Part shown: piece by piece, positions 19,908 through 29,181 of the stretch
Numbering within the stretch: position 1 is the first letter of the stretch
Layout of the letters: each line of letters begins with the position of its first letter
DNA from: Rossellomorea aquimaris TF-12
Lineage (GTDB): Bacteria; Bacillota; Bacilli; Bacillales; Bacillaceae_B
Length of the DNA: 64,000 bases
Direction: 5' to 3'
Assembly: GCF_001648555.1 (NCBI RefSeq)
Contig: NZ_LQXM01000030.1
Span: forward strand, 1 to 64,000
Program-made: the position numbers and the translations under genes
Notes under the pieces: generated by a model
Databases searched by the model: none
Told to the model about the DNA's origin: nothing
Seen by the model: only the letters and a program-made list of their open reading frames with translations

Positions 19908-20171
19908 TTATGTTGTCACCCGATTCAAATCTTTTTGATACGACCGAATTACCTGATCCGTTTGCTGCTGAAATATTTCATGAATCTCTTTAAGCTCCAC
20001 TTTCTTCTGAGTAATTTCCTGTTTCAAAGACTCAACCTTTGTCATCTCCTGCAACTGAAGTAACTCCTCCTCAAGCTCCTGACAACGCTCAATTTCAGAC
20101 TGAAGATATAGTAGCTTATCCATCGTCTCCAACTGTTCCGTTACTAACTGATTAAACCGTTGCTGCACCAC
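19908..20171 (-). CDS. ygaB: YgaB-like coiled-coil protein
   Basis: A small charged protein of about 87 aa that is almost wholly coiled coil (heptads of Leu/Ile in LQSEIERCQELEEELLQLQ and QEITQKKVELKEIHEI). The open frame starts at a TTG (20192), but AGAGGAG is 8 nt before the GTG at 20171, which is used. The position between ygaC and sspE identifies it as the YgaB family; the function is unknown. The same strand as ygaC but with its own terminator. Confidence 0.8.
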   Translation of the reverse strand: MVQQRFNQLVTEQLETMDKLLYLQSEIERCQELEEELLQLQEMTKVESLKQEITQKKVELKEIHEIFQQQTDQVIRSYQKDLNRVTT

Positions 20172-20284
20172 TCTACCATCTCCTCTAAACAAACTCTACT
20201 AAACATTCTCCTTTCCTACCCCAAACCCTTTGACAACTTCTGTCACATTCCCACCAGTTTTGTCGATGTGGTGGATGAGGTTCA

Positions 20285-20383
20285 TGAGGGACGGACCTCC
20301 AAAAGTATGTATGGGAGGGATGTAACTCTATGAATTCAGTAGAGGGTTTATTGAGAAGTTAGTGTTCGGAGGTCCGTCCCTCA
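20285..20383. repeat. 99-bp element bounded by perfect 16-bp inverted repeats
   Basis: TGAGGGACGGACCTCC (20285-20300) and its exact complement GGAGGTCCGTCCCTCA (20368-20383) enclose 67 bp with no coding content. It lies between ygaB and sspE. The arms belong to the GAGGGACGGACCT family seen at 24396, 37771, 55684 and 61352. The arrangement looks like a miniature inverted-repeat element; no target-site duplication is obvious. Confidence 0.8.
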
Positions 20384-20393
20384 AATAAACGAA

Positions 20394-20420
20394 AAAAGCA
20401 CCCAGTTTTGGGTGCTTTTT
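20394..20420. terminator. sspE terminator
   Basis: AAAGCACCCA / TTGGGTGCTTT hairpin with A and T runs on both sides, just past the sspE stop. Confidence 0.82.
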
Positions 20421-20440
20421 CTCGGTAAGGACAATTACAA

Positions 20441-20653
20441 TTATTGTTGTTGTTGGCCGTATTTACCAGAAGCTTTCGCTTTGTTTGCTTCTGCTTGTTG
20501 GTTTTGTTGTTTCACATGCTGTGCCGCTGTTGTTTCTGAAGCAAACTCAGTTCCGTATTGTTGTTTCTGAGGTTGAGCTCCAGCTTGAGCGTTTTGTTGC
20601 TTAACATGTTGAACGCTTGTTCCAGCTTGAGTTTTGTTTGGTTGTTTTGCCAT
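20441..20653 (-). CDS. sspE: SspE, gamma-type small acid-soluble spore protein
   Basis: A 70-residue Gln/Ala/Lys-rich spore storage protein: two HVKQQN repeats flank TEFASE, the cleavage site of the germination protease GPR. It does not bind DNA but supplies amino acids at germination. The ATG at 20653 follows GGAGGTGA; a longer open frame to 20686 is not needed. One repeat unit fewer than many gamma SASPs, hence the short length. Its position between ygaB and fabL matches B. subtilis. Confidence 0.96.
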   Translation of the reverse strand: MAKQPNKTQAGTSVQHVKQQNAQAGAQPQKQQYGTEFASETTAAQHVKQQNQQAEANKAKASGKYGQQQQ

Positions 20654-20674
20654 TGTAATCACCTCCACGCTAAT

Positions 20675-20705
20675 TAAGATAACCAAGCGTGGTAGTGACT
20701 ATCCA
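20675..20705 (-). promoter_or_regulatory. Candidate sigma-G promoter of sspE
   Basis: Minus strand TGGATA (20700-20705), 18-bp spacer, TATCTTA (20675-20681). Compared with the forespore sigma-G pattern (TGAATA, CATNNTA) each element has one mismatch. Expected from gene class, but weak alone. Confidence 0.4.
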
Positions 20706-20730
20706 ATATATTTATTGGGAAAACATTCCA

Positions 20731-21504
<774 letters not shown>

Positions 21505-21585
21505 TTAGGGCAATTGTATCAATGAGCATAATCAGCAACTGAATATGCAAACTAAAAAGAGCTCGATAAAAATGGAGGAATGTAA

Positions 21586-21810
21586 ATGTATGTAGGTAGA
21601 GATATGACAGAGCTTTCTATGCTCCCTAAAAATGAATGGACAAAAAGTGAGCTTGCCTTCTTTCACCATTCACTACAACAAATAGTACCCTATTTAAACG
21701 TAGAAGGACAATCTATTCACAGAGAAATCGTAGAAGAAATTGAGAGTCGTGGAGGATTAAAACGCGGTGAAGCTGATTACACCCACGGAACGAAGATATC
21801 GTATGATTAA
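21586..21810 (+). CDS. YfhS-like small protein
   Basis: A 74-residue soluble protein (MYVGRDMTELSMLPKNEWTK) with GGAGGAATG upstream of the ATG and a shared terminator after the stop. Length and position between fabL and mutY match YfhS of B. subtilis, a sporulation-associated protein of unknown function. The name rests on synteny and length, not on a domain. Confidence 0.75.
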   Translation: MYVGRDMTELSMLPKNEWTKSELAFFHHSLQQIVPYLNVEGQSIHREIVEEIESRGGLKRGEADYTHGTKISYD

Positions 21811-21840
21811 AAAAAAGCAACCAGCTGCAAACTGGTTGCT
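21809..21840. terminator. Bidirectional terminator for mutY and the yfhS-like gene
   Basis: AGCAACCAG-CTGCAAA-CTGGTTGCT with eight T on the minus strand. Confidence 0.87.
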
Positions 21841-21845
21841 TCAAA

Positions 21846-22952
21846 TTATTTTTGTAAAAGCGCTGCTGAAGTCTCTTTCCAAATCTTTTGATGAGAGACA
21901 GGAAAAGCATACTTTTCCAATTCTTCTTCAGTAACAGCAACCAAACCATTCGCTCCTAGTGAAGTGCTATTAATAGATCCCACATATACTTCAATATCCC
22001 AAATGATATGAGAAAATACATGTTGAATTTTAGTTATAACCCCAGTTTTCAACGAACAATCTACTTTATATTCATCTACAATGTTTTGTAACAACTGCTT
22101 TCGTCCACTGCTCGAATTCCCTACTTCGAAATTAGGAAATTCCCATAAATTTGCTAGTAACCCTTTGCTTGGACGTTTATGAATGACTACTCTATTGTCT
22201 TCTGTAAATAGGACAGCAGCAGCCATATTAAGTTTCCGGGCAGATTTTTTTTTAGTTTTTACTGGTAGATCGGATTGAACCCCTTCTTGAAATCCCTGAC
22301 AATGTTCTCGGACCGGACATAATAAGCATGAAGGCGAAGTTGGTGTGCAGATTAATGCTCCAAGCTCCATTAAGGCTTGGTTAAAATAAGATGGATTTTC
22401 TTCAGATATTAAAGCTCTCACAGCTTCCTCAAAAACTTTTCTGGAAGATGGTTTGGCAATATCAATCCAAATAGATAAAATACGAGAAAATACTCTCATT
22501 ACATTTCCATCAACAGCTGGTTCAGGCTTACCATATGCAATACTCAAAATGGCTCCGGCAGTATAGGGGCCAACCCCTTTTAAAGCCGAAATTTCTTTTG
22601 GCGTGTTCGGAACAATCCCCTCGTATTTCTCATTCACTTCTTTTACAGCAGTTTGAAGGTTTCTTACCCTTGAATAATACCCTAAACCTTCCCATGCTTT
22701 TAAAACCTCTTCCTCATCAGCGTGAGCAAGAGCTTCAATGGACGGGAATTTTTCTAGAAAGCGATTAAAATAAGGGATAACAGTATCTACTCTCGTTTGC
22801 TGAAGCATGATTTCGGACACCCATACTTTATATGGATTCTGATCCTTTCTCCAAGGTAGGTCCCTTTGTTCTCTTGAAAACCAAGAAATTAAGTCTTCTT
22901 GAAATTCTTCGCGATTAATTGTTTGTAAATGTCTTAATGATTCTTCTTTCAA
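21846..22952 (-). CDS. mutY: MutY, A/G-specific adenine glycosylase
   Basis: Removes adenine mispaired with 8-oxoguanine. 368 aa. Catalytic Glu in [17 protein letters not shown], helix-hairpin-helix [12 protein letters not shown], catalytic Asp in [10 protein letters not shown], the [4Fe-4S] cluster pattern C-x6-C-x2-C-x5-C ([17 protein letters not shown]), and a C-terminal NUDIX-like 8-oxoG recognition domain ([20 protein letters not shown]). A TTG start follows GGAGGTACAAAA. Called yfhQ in B. subtilis. Confidence 0.96.
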   Translation of the reverse strand: MKEESLRHLQTINREEFQEDLISWFSREQRDLPWRKDQNPYKVWVSEIMLQQTRVDTVIPYFNRFLEKFPSIEALAHADEEEVLKAWEGLGYYSRVRNLQTAVKEVNEKYEGIVPNTPKEISALKGVGPYTAGAILSIAYGKPEPAVDGNVMRVFSRILSIWIDIAKPSSRKVFEEAVRALISEENPSYFNQALMELGALICTPTSPSCLLCPVREHCQGFQEGVQSDLPVKTKKKSARKLNMAAAVLFTEDNRVVIHKRPSKGLLANLWEFPNFEVGNSSSGRKQLLQNIVDEYKVDCSLKTGVITKIQHVFSHIIWDIEVYVGSINSTSLGANGLVAVTEEELEKYAFPVSHQKIWKETSAALLQK

Positions 22953-23001
22953 TTTTGTACCTCCAGGATGTTAAATGTTACGTTGAATAGGGAATAAATA
23001 A

Positions 23002-23310
23002 TTAAAGCTTTGTTTTTAAGCCGATGCATCTGATTTCCTTTAATCCACCACATATACATTCATCTAATAATCCAAATAATAAATGACGACGGGATGTTCG
23101 TAAGCGTTTCAAAGCATGATAATGGGATTCTGTTGGAACAGCGAAGGTTTCCATGTACCGATTGGGGCTGATTTCAGACTTCTCCCATTGAATGTTTGAA
23201 GCATCATATTGTGGTAATGTATTTACGATAGTATTCATAATTTGTTTATATTGAGGTTGAAGATTTTGTTTTATTTCGTATTCTAAATAAATTTGCAATG
23301 AATTTTTCAT
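23002..23310 (-). CDS. Conserved hypothetical protein (102 aa)
   Basis: A 102-residue soluble protein starting MKNSLQIYLEYEIKQNLQPQY, with AAGGAG before the ATG (GGAGTTTATTTCA). It contains SHYHALKRLRTSRRHLLFGLLDECICGG. I do not recognise a family. Same strand as mutY, 50 bp upstream of it, so possibly cotranscribed. Confidence 0.7.
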   Translation of the reverse strand: MKNSLQIYLEYEIKQNLQPQYKQIMNTIVNTLPQYDASNIQWEKSEISPNRYMETFAVPTESHYHALKRLRTSRRHLLFGLLDECICGGLKEIRCIGLKTKL

Positions 23311-23402
23311 TGAAATAAACTCCTTTTAACCATATCATGTTTAAAAATGAATACAAGAGATTACAGGTTACAGGATAAAAACGAGCCAAGGGAGGACTTT
23401 CA

Positions 23403-24389
23403 TTGGATACAGGTACTCACATTGTTATGGGCTTTGCTCTTGGAGGCTTAGCTACATTAGATCCCGTTGTTGCGGAAAGTGCAGCCACCTCTCAAAGTGT
23501 GTTAATAGCCGCAGTTATAGGCTCTCAAATACCAGATATCGACACTGTCTTGAAATTACGCAATAATGCCGTTTATATACGACATCATCGAGGTGCTACA
23601 CATAGCATTCCAGCTGTTGCTTTATGGCCACTTTTAATCATTGCATGTCTTTATCCTTTTTTTCCTGAAGCTAATTTGCTTCATCTATGGATTTGGACAT
23701 TTGTTGCTGTATTCCTGCATGTATTTGTCGACATTTTCAACGCTTATGGAACCCAAGCCATTAGGCCAATCTCGTCGAAATGGGTCGCATTAGGTGTCAT
23801 AAACACGTTCGACCCATATATTTTCGGTATCCATGTTGTCGGATTGATTCTTTGGGGCATTGGGTTACCACCTGGTGAAACCTTTTTAGTTATGTACATT
23901 GTCATTTTTGCTTATTATGTGTTGAGGTTTCAGGTTCAAAAAGCAGTTAAAAACGCTGTAAAAAGAAGAATCCCAGAAGCTGAAAAAATCATCGTATCAC
24001 CGACGATACGTTTCTTCCAATGGAGATTAGCCATAGTAACGAGAGATAAATACTATGTTGCCAGAGCCTTTAGACGTTCGATTACGATTTTCGATGAATT
24101 CAAACGTGTTCCAGTACCGAAACTTCCTGTGATTGAAGCAGCGAAAAAAGATAAAAACTTATCAGCATTTCTATCCTTCTCCCCTGTATATCGTTGGGAA
24201 GTAGATGAATACGACGACCATTTCGAAGTACGCTTTATTGATCTACGGTACAGAAACAACGGACACTATCCATTTGTAGCCCTAGTGCAGCTAGATAAAG
24301 ACCTCTCAGTCGTAAGCTCCTACACAGGCTGGGTCTTTAGTGAAGAAAAACTACGCAAAAAAGTAGACATCGACATATTAATCGATTAA
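23403..24389 (+). CDS. yfhP: YfhP, DUF457 membrane-bound metal-dependent hydrolase
   Basis: A 328-residue membrane protein of the YdjM/DUF457 family: N-terminal DTGTHIVMG and SQIPDIDTVL with RHHRGATHSIPAVALWP carry the conserved His/Asp residues of a PAP2-like, phospholipase C-like metal site; four membrane segments precede a soluble C-terminal half. A TTG start follows GGGAGGAC. Order mutY-yfhP is as in B. subtilis. Substrate unknown. Confidence 0.88.
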   Translation: MDTGTHIVMGFALGGLATLDPVVAESAATSQSVLIAAVIGSQIPDIDTVLKLRNNAVYIRHHRGATHSIPAVALWPLLIIACLYPFFPEANLLHLWIWTFVAVFLHVFVDIFNAYGTQAIRPISSKWVALGVINTFDPYIFGIHVVGLILWGIGLPPGETFLVMYIVIFAYYVLRFQVQKAVKNAVKRRIPEAEKIIVSPTIRFFQWRLAIVTRDKYYVARAFRRSITIFDEFKRVPVPKLPVIEAAKKDKNLSAFLSFSPVYRWEVDEYDDHFEVRFIDLRYRNNGHYPFVALVQLDKDLSVVSSYTGWVFSEEKLRKKVDIDILID

Positions 24390-24395
24390 CGTGAT

Positions 24396-24430
24396 GAGGG
24401 ACGGACCTGCTTTCAGCAGGTCCGTCCCTC
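24396..24430. repeat. GAGGGACGGACCT-family perfect inverted repeat
   Basis: GAGGGACGGACCTGCT and its exact complement are separated by 3 bp, making a 35-bp hairpin immediately after the yfhP stop and before the convergent yfhJ stop. It has the position of a terminator, but T runs are missing. Confidence 0.85.
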
Positions 24431-24436
24431 TGTCCT

Positions 24437-24706
24437 TTAATGCGTTACATTATTGTCATTGTCCAGCAGGTGTTTGTATTTTGGGTTACGTGCTGCGAAT
24501 TCATGGATGCGTCCACCGTAATTGGTGATCCATTGGCGTACTACTTTTTCGGTCATTTCTTTGCCTTGATAGTCGTATCCTGCTTTAGCATATGTCGTTT
24601 CGAAGTCCTCCCAAACAAGCTCTACCCATGTTCGGGCTTTTTCATAGGAAAGATTATCATTGGTTTCCAATAGTAATTCTGTTAACTCGTGAAATGTTGA
24701 CTCCAT
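24437..24706 (-). CDS. yfhJ: YfhJ (WVELL family)
   Basis: An 89-residue soluble protein with the diagnostic KARTWVELVWEDFE block of the YfhJ/WVELL family, known only from Bacillaceae. Convergent with yfhP. Function unknown; neighbours are sporulation genes. Confidence 0.9.
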   Translation of the reverse strand: MESTFHELTELLLETNDNLSYEKARTWVELVWEDFETTYAKAGYDYQGKEMTEKVVRQWITNYGGRIHEFAARNPKYKHLLDNDNNVTH

Positions 24707-24748
24707 TTTTTGTCTCCTTCATTTCCATTTATTTTGTTTCTGCTTTTA

Positions 24749-24777
24749 TGATAATGTTCATTATTCCAACCATACTA
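24749..24777 (+). promoter_or_regulatory. Sigma-G promoter of sspK
   Basis: TGATAA (24749-24754), 16-bp spacer, CATACTA (24771-24777), a perfect sigma-G -10 element, about 80 bp before sspK. Forespore expression is expected for this spore protein. Confidence 0.65.
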
Positions 24778-24857
24778 ATAATACGTGATTAAGCTTAGTT
24801 CATTTCCTTTGCTTTTTCACGGTGTGTAAGTCCACTACACCTTTTAGGAGGCAAATT

Positions 24858-25022
24858 ATGCGTAATAAAACTACAGGGTTCCCAAATGCAACAGGTAATA
24901 AATTCGAAGGGGAGCCTAGAGCGAAAGCGGAATATGCATCTAAAAGGGCAAACGGCACCATCAATACCCATCCTCAAGAACGTATGAAAGCTTCAGGGGA
25001 CAGAGACCAAGACTCGATTTAG
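24858..25022 (+). CDS. sspK: SspK, small acid-soluble spore protein K
   Basis: A 54-residue minor spore protein, very close to B. subtilis SspK ([32 protein letters not shown]). AGGAGGC precedes the ATG at 24858. Located in the forespore core; its precise role is unknown. Confidence 0.94.
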   Translation: MRNKTTGFPNATGNKFEGEPRAKAEYASKRANGTINTHPQERMKASGDRDQDSI

Positions 25023-25053
25023 TGAAGTGAAATTTGTTTAGGGGGTAGTTACG

Positions 25054-25212
25054 ATGGCAAACATGAAAAACAACTTTTATCGCAATAAGTACAGCAGTCC
25101 ATTTAACAAGGCATTTTACAACCCGAAACATGCCCATTCTCAAGCAAATGGACAAACAACACAAACACAAGACTTAATTATTCTAGAGAACCAAACCCGT
25201 AAGCGTTCCTAG
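25054..25212 (+). CDS. YpzG-like small protein
   Basis: A 52-residue basic protein: SSPFNKAFYNPKHAHSQANGQ then TQDLIILENQTRKRS at the C terminus, which I recognise as the YpzG family of small Bacillus proteins. GGGGGTAG precedes the ATG, and a terminator follows. It starts 31 bp after sspK and may share its forespore transcript. Confidence 0.78.
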   Translation: MANMKNNFYRNKYSSPFNKAFYNPKHAHSQANGQTTQTQDLIILENQTRKRS

Positions 25213-25219
25213 ACTATTT

Positions 25220-25262
25220 CAAGGTGCGTCCCTAAGTGGATGCACCTTGAACCTTATTTTTT
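25220..25262 (+). terminator. Terminator after sspK and the ypzG-like gene
   Basis: AAGGTGCGTCC / GGATGCACCTT hairpin followed by TTATTTTTT. Confidence 0.8.
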
Positions 25263-25580
25263 CTCCCCTGCTAAAAGAGAAATAGGCAATGCTTCTTCTT
25301 GTCCATTACCACCTAATCGATAACCCCAAGCGAATACTCCATTTAAATAATCAATTTTAAAGTATGTACCTGGATCTCCTTCAATGGCGTAAATTCCACC
25401 AGCTTGATATTCACTAGGATCCATCAAATAAGCTTGAGCCATAAGAGCTTTACGCTCTAAAACGGCGAACTCATTTACGATTCCTAATTGTTCAGCCTTT
25501 CGTGCTTTTTCTTTCAACTGTGCAATTTCCTGTTTCAGTTCATGCTCAGTCATTTGACTGTATCTTCTCTCTTGTTCCAT
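25254..25580 (-). CDS. yfhH: YfhH, DUF1811 family protein
   Basis: A 108-residue protein: N-terminal helical hairpin (TEHELKQEIAQLKEKARKAEQLG) then a small beta domain (GDPGTYFKIDYLNGVFAWGYRLGG), the layout of YfhH/DUF1811. Start at 25580 after AGAGGTG; an upstream GTG would be too close to it. Order yfhJ, sspK, yfhH, recX is syntenic with B. subtilis. Confidence 0.9.
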   Translation of the reverse strand: MEQERRYSQMTEHELKQEIAQLKEKARKAEQLGIVNEFAVLERKALMAQAYLMDPSEYQAGGIYAIEGDPGTYFKIDYLNGVFAWGYRLGGNGQEEALPISLLAGEKK

Positions 25581-25629
25581 CAAAATCACCTCTACTAATG
25601 ATAGTATAGAGAATTTGTTATAATAAGAA

Positions 25630-25762
25630 AAGCGGAGGATCTTAGCCCAGAGGTGACAAGCATAAGGTAAGTCAGCCTAAAAGGCGTTCTTTTCCTTTTT
25701 GGATGAATTTACTTTTGACCTCGAGCCTCTAAGCCCCGGAGCTGGGCAATAAGAAAAGAAGG
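25630..25762 (+). repeat. Third copy of the GACCTCGAG-type repeat
   Basis: Shares GAAAAGCGGA, GACAAGCAT, then GACCTCGAGCCTCTAAGCCC and the end AATAAGAAAAG with the copies at 12950-13235 (reverse orientation there). Its internal region has diverged. Confidence 0.65.
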
Positions 25763-25919
25763 AATGACTTGTACAAACAGGCGTAATTGTTAAAGAATGT
25801 TGTTTTTGTGAGTATTGGTTAATCTCTGCTCCGTTTAAGTGTTTATTTCTACTTAAAATTATGTTTTGCATAAATTTTTTTTTTGCTAATATGACTCTGT
25901 CACGATTTTTCTTATAGAT

Positions 25920-25990
25920 GGTTAGGAGGACTGAGAAGATTCCTGCAGAAGTACAGGCGTAACGAGACCCCGGAAGCGAAGCAATTCCCC
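25920..25990 (+). repeat. Remnant of a second Bacillus-type intergenic repeat
   Basis: GACTGAGAAGATTCCTGCAG followed by CAGGCG and CGAGACCCCGGAAGCGAAGC. The combination of a CTGCAG/CTGCGG step with CGAGACCCCGGAAGCGAAGC recalls a repeat common between genes in Bacillus genomes. Only one copy in the window, so it cannot be verified here. Confidence 0.35.
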
Positions 25991-26077
25991 TTACCATCAA
26001 GCACATACTAGTAATCAGAGCCTTAGGTAATTAAAATTGACCACAAGACAAAACAGCATACAGAAAGGATGATCAAC

Positions 26078-26752
26078 ATGAATACAGCAGTTATTACAGG
26101 TGGAGGTTCCGGTCTCGGATTAGAGTTAGGAAAACGTCTAAGCCAGCAAGGATTCCATATTTTCATATTAGGTCGTACCCTTGACACTTTAAAAAAAGCG
26201 GCATCAGACATACAAGAAATCGGCGGAGAGGTTTCATACGCAACCGTTGACTTACGCTCAAATTCTGATATTCAAAAGGTTTGTGAAAATCACCTTCATA
26301 ACCACAATATTCAATTGCTTATACATAACGCTGGAGTCGGATACTTTGGTGCTTTTAAAGACTCAAATGAAGAAGAATTAGAATCCATGTTTGAGACAAA
26401 TGCCCTTGGCCCCATTCGCCTGACAAAAGCATTGTTGGATCAACTTGATTCTAACAACAGTACGATTCTAAATATTATTTCAACAGCTGGTTTAAGAGGG
26501 AAGAAGAACGAATCTTTATATGTAGCAAGTAAATTTGCATTAAGAGGATTTGGAGAAAGCTTACAAAAGGAATACGAAGACTCTAGCCTTCGTATTGTGA
26601 ATGCTTATATGGGAGGTATGGATACACCATTTTGGGATGAAAGCGATCATATTAGTGATCGATCCCGATTACGTTCACCAGAAGAAGTAGCTGAAATAAT
26701 CGTGGATCAATACAAGAAAAAAAACGAAATTGTGATTGAATCAAAGAAATAG
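26078..26752 (+). CDS. Short-chain dehydrogenase/reductase
   Basis: A 224-residue classical SDR: cofactor motif TGGGSGLG, NAGVG, and catalytic Ser-Tyr-Lys (SxxGLRGKKNESLYVASK). Start at 26078 follows AAAGGA by 8 nt. Single gene between yfhH and recX, absent from this place in the B. subtilis order. Substrate unknown; an N-terminal Arg at the end of beta-2 (LGRT) suggests NADP(H). Confidence 0.88.
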   Translation: MNTAVITGGGSGLGLELGKRLSQQGFHIFILGRTLDTLKKAASDIQEIGGEVSYATVDLRSNSDIQKVCENHLHNHNIQLLIHNAGVGYFGAFKDSNEEELESMFETNALGPIRLTKALLDQLDSNNSTILNIISTAGLRGKKNESLYVASKFALRGFGESLQKEYEDSSLRIVNAYMGGMDTPFWDESDHISDRSRLRSPEEVAEIIVDQYKKKNEIVIESKK

Positions 26753-26755
26753 GAT

Positions 26756-26789
26756 AAAAAAGCTGTATCCACGAGTGGATACAGCTTTA
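26756..26789. terminator. Bidirectional terminator between the SDR gene and recX
   Basis: AAGCTGTATCCAC-GA-GTGGATACAGCTT hairpin with a T run on the minus strand. Confidence 0.87.
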
Positions 26790-26801
26790 ATCGTTTATTT
26801 A

Positions 26802-27608
26802 CTACTCTTCACTTTCCTTTAATTCCTCCAACAGTCTTCCGATAATCTCCATGGAAAAACCTTTTCGATAAAGAGCTTGCTTCATTTTTTGCTCATATTC
26901 ATATCCCTCATACTTTGTACTTAACTTTCTATGGGCTTTTAATCCTTGATGATAAATGGCATCCCATTGTTCATCGCTATCCCGATCCGTTTCAACCGTT
27001 TCCCAAACGATTTTCATAACAGATCCTGAATACCCTTTACGAAGCAAATTCTGTTCAATTTTTTGTTTAGCAATTCTTTGAGAATCTTTTTTATATTTCC
27101 GAAGAAGCTTCTCTGTTAAAACAACTGCTTTATCAACTTGGTTTTCCACAGTGAAGGAAGATAGGGCCTCTTCAATATATTGTTGAGACACACCTTTCTT
27201 CATTAATTCACCGCGAATCCAGCTTGGACCCTTGTCCGACGTGTTGATTTGAGTTCCTACAAAGGCATGTGCAAATTCTAAATCATTAATGTACTTGATT
27301 TCTTTCAACTTATGTAATACTTCTGGAATGATTCCATCCTCAAGATCTCCTTCTGCAAGGTGATCATGGATTTCTTTTTCTGTTCTCATTCGATAAGATA
27401 AGTATTGAATAGCCTTGTTAAATGCCTTTTTTACATCATCTTCATATTGTACCTCTGAAATTTTTAATTCTTCGACTTCCAAACCTTTTCTTAGTTGAAA
27501 CTTAGCTAAAATGGCTTCATCTACGCTAAAGGCATATTTTCCATCTATAAATAAATTGTACCGTTCAAGATTCTTCACTTGCTTCGTTATTTTTGTGATA
27601 ACACCCAT
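26802..27608 (-). CDS. recX: RecX, RecA regulatory protein
   Basis: A 268-residue three-domain RecX repeat protein: SYRMRTEKEIHDHLAEGDL, NDLEFAHAFVGTQI, GPSWIRGELMKKGV are the family motifs. It binds along the RecA filament and modulates strand exchange. GAGGTGG precedes the ATG at 27608; a longer frame would overlap yfhF. The N-terminal ~50 residues (VITKITKQVKNLERYNLFIDG) are the extension usual in Bacillus (YfhG). Confidence 0.94.
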   Translation of the reverse strand: MGVITKITKQVKNLERYNLFIDGKYAFSVDEAILAKFQLRKGLEVEELKISEVQYEDDVKKAFNKAIQYLSYRMRTEKEIHDHLAEGDLEDGIIPEVLHKLKEIKYINDLEFAHAFVGTQINTSDKGPSWIRGELMKKGVSQQYIEEALSSFTVENQVDKAVVLTEKLLRKYKKDSQRIAKQKIEQNLLRKGYSGSVMKIVWETVETDRDSDEQWDAIYHQGLKAHRKLSTKYEGYEYEQKMKQALYRKGFSMEIIGRLLEELKESEE

Positions 27609-27698
27609 TTTTTCCACCTCATTACTAATGTAACACATCAACATATGTTTTTTATTGAGAAGATAGGTAAAATAGTAAGTATTAATGGAGGGATGATT

Positions 27699-28601
27699 AT
27701 GAAAATTGCCATAACAGGTGGAACAGGTTTTGTAGGGAAAGCTCTTACAGAAGAACTTCTCGAACATAACCATGAATTATTTATCCTTACCCGAAATCCT
27801 GATAAATACGAAAATCGCACTGGAATCACATATGTAAAATGGCTTTCAGATAACGCTCATCCTAAAAGAGAGCTTGAAGGGGTGGAAGCCTTTATAAATC
27901 TTGCAGGTGAATCCATCAACAGTGGAAGATGGACAGATGAGCGGAAGAAACGAATTATTAATAGTCGAATCACCTCTACACAAGAAATCATTTCAATTAT
28001 GAAAGGCTTAGATAAAAAACCAGCCTGCCTGATTAACGCAAGTGCAATAGGTTATTATCCATCTTCTAAAACGAATACCTACACAGAAGAATCAACCGAT
28101 ACGTCCAATGATTTTTTAGGAGAGACGGTTCAGATTTGGGAAAAAGAAGCAAGTAAAGCAGCTGAACTAGGTATTCGAGTTGCTTATACTCGCTTTGGTA
28201 TCATACTAGGAGAAAAGGAAGGGGCACTCCCTCGTATAGCTTTACCTTATAAAATGTTTGCAGGTGGCACCGTAGGTTCAGGTAAACAATGGATGTCCTG
28301 GATTCACATTCAAGACGTTGCAAGGGCGATTCATTTTGTGGCGAATTCAGAAGATATCAAAGGTCCTGTGAATATTACAGCCCCTACACCTGTGACAATG
28401 AAAGAATTTGGGAAAACGTTAGGTTCCGTACTAAACAGACCCCACTGGATACCAGTACCTCCTTTTGCGTTGAAAATAGCAATGGGTGAAATGAGTACAC
28501 TCGTATTAGAAGGGCAAAAAGTACTTCCTGGCGTTCTTTCACAGCATGGATTCCCGTTTCTTTACCCAACTCTACAAAAAGCGTTAAAGAATATTTATTA
28601 A
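27699..28601 (+). CDS. yfhF: YfhF, NAD-dependent epimerase-like (TIGR01777 / DUF1731)
   Basis: A 300-residue extended SDR: N-terminal TGGTGFVGKAL, central AGESINSGRWTDERKKRI and IGYYPS, then a C-terminal DUF1731 (PVPPFALKIAMGEMSTLVLEGQKV). This is the SulA/YfhF family. Start at 27699 after GGAGGGATG. Divergent from recX, 90 bp apart, as in B. subtilis. Substrate unknown. Confidence 0.92.
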   Translation: MKIAITGGTGFVGKALTEELLEHNHELFILTRNPDKYENRTGITYVKWLSDNAHPKRELEGVEAFINLAGESINSGRWTDERKKRIINSRITSTQEIISIMKGLDKKPACLINASAIGYYPSSKTNTYTEESTDTSNDFLGETVQIWEKEASKAAELGIRVAYTRFGIILGEKEGALPRIALPYKMFAGGTVGSGKQWMSWIHIQDVARAIHFVANSEDIKGPVNITAPTPVTMKEFGKTLGSVLNRPHWIPVPPFALKIAMGEMSTLVLEGQKVLPGVLSQHGFPFLYPTLQKALKNIY

Positions 28602-28668
28602 AGGTATGTTCCCTTCTTTTTAAGTCAAAAATAGGAATAATCTTGTTAAGAAGGGAAGATACATACGT

Positions 28669-28794
28669 ATGGATAAAAAGAAGAAAAGAGATAAAACGAA
28701 ATCAGTGTTAACGAGTGCACAAGAGGTAACATATTCAAGAGAGTTTAAGGCAGCTGATCGAGTAGGTGGATTTACTTCTAAACGAAATAGTTAA
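28669..28794 (+). CDS. yfhE: YfhE-like small protein
   Basis: A 41-residue Lys-rich protein, MDKKKKRDKTKSVLTSAQEV then TYSREFKAADRVGG, matching the YfhE family of small Bacillus proteins. The GAAGGGA ribosome binding site is further from the ATG than usual. Position between yfhF and yfhD is syntenic. Function unknown. Confidence 0.82.
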   Translation: MDKKKKRDKTKSVLTSAQEVTYSREFKAADRVGGFTSKRNS

Positions 28795-28837
28795 GAAAAT
28801 TTTCCCTAACTAAAATTCATCTCTTTGATGCAAAATA

Positions 28838-28877
28838 AAGGTACAAGTCAGAGTTACTGACTTGTACCTTTATTTTT
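28838..28877 (+). terminator. yfhE terminator
   Basis: AAGGTACAAGTCA / TGACTTGTACCTT hairpin followed by TATTTTT. Confidence 0.85.
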
Positions 28878-28906
28878 GTATTAAAACGAAAAAGGGGATG
28901 TTTAGA

Positions 28907-29098
28907 TTGGGTAGATCACGCGGACATAACAAAAGGGATAAAAACAAAAACAGCTTGGCTCAAACGCCTGCACAACTTAAGAAAACAGATGGTGTAGACG
29001 AGGAATTCTCTCGAGAAATCGCTGACCAGGCTGATATGGAAGCCCAGGCTCGCGCAAATGCAGCGAACCAACGTGCACGAGTGAAGAAAAACCAATAG
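28907..29098 (+). CDS. yfhD: YfhD-like small protein
   Basis: A 63-residue polar protein: GRSRGHNKRDKNKNSLAQTP ... EFSREIADQADMEAQARANAA, the YfhD family pattern. TTG start at 28907 with AAAGGGGAT 8-9 nt upstream gives the family N terminus MGRSRG. The hairpin of the yfhE terminator lies just upstream, so its promoter is either within that hairpin region or shared. Likely sporulation-associated; function unknown. Confidence 0.83.
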   Translation: MGRSRGHNKRDKNKNSLAQTPAQLKKTDGVDEEFSREIADQADMEAQARANAANQRARVKKNQ

Positions 29099-29142
29099 AA
29101 CAATCCCAGTTACAAATCAGGACTTGAGGAATTCACAATGAA

Positions 29143-29175
29143 TAAACCACTTAAGAGTTTTTCTTAAGTGGTTTA
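29143..29175. terminator. Bidirectional terminator between yfhD and doxX-like gene
   Basis: AAACCACTTAAGA-GTT-TTCTTAAGTGGTTT hairpin between convergent genes. Confidence 0.85.
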
Positions 29176-29181
29176 TATTTA

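Larger units (their letters stand above)
25581..26077. other. Repeat-derived intergenic region
   Basis: About 500 bp without a supportable gene. It contains a GACCTCGAG-type repeat (25630-25762) and, at 25920-25990, a string with CGAGACCCCGGAAGCGAAGC that looks like the remnant of another repeat common in Bacillus intergenic DNA. A 109-codon minus-strand frame across both is a by-product of the repeats. Confidence 0.6.

Noticed and set aside
25677-26006. Minus-strand frame of 109 codons
   Set aside because: Covers two repeat remnants and has no ribosome binding site; its sequence is low-complexity by-product.
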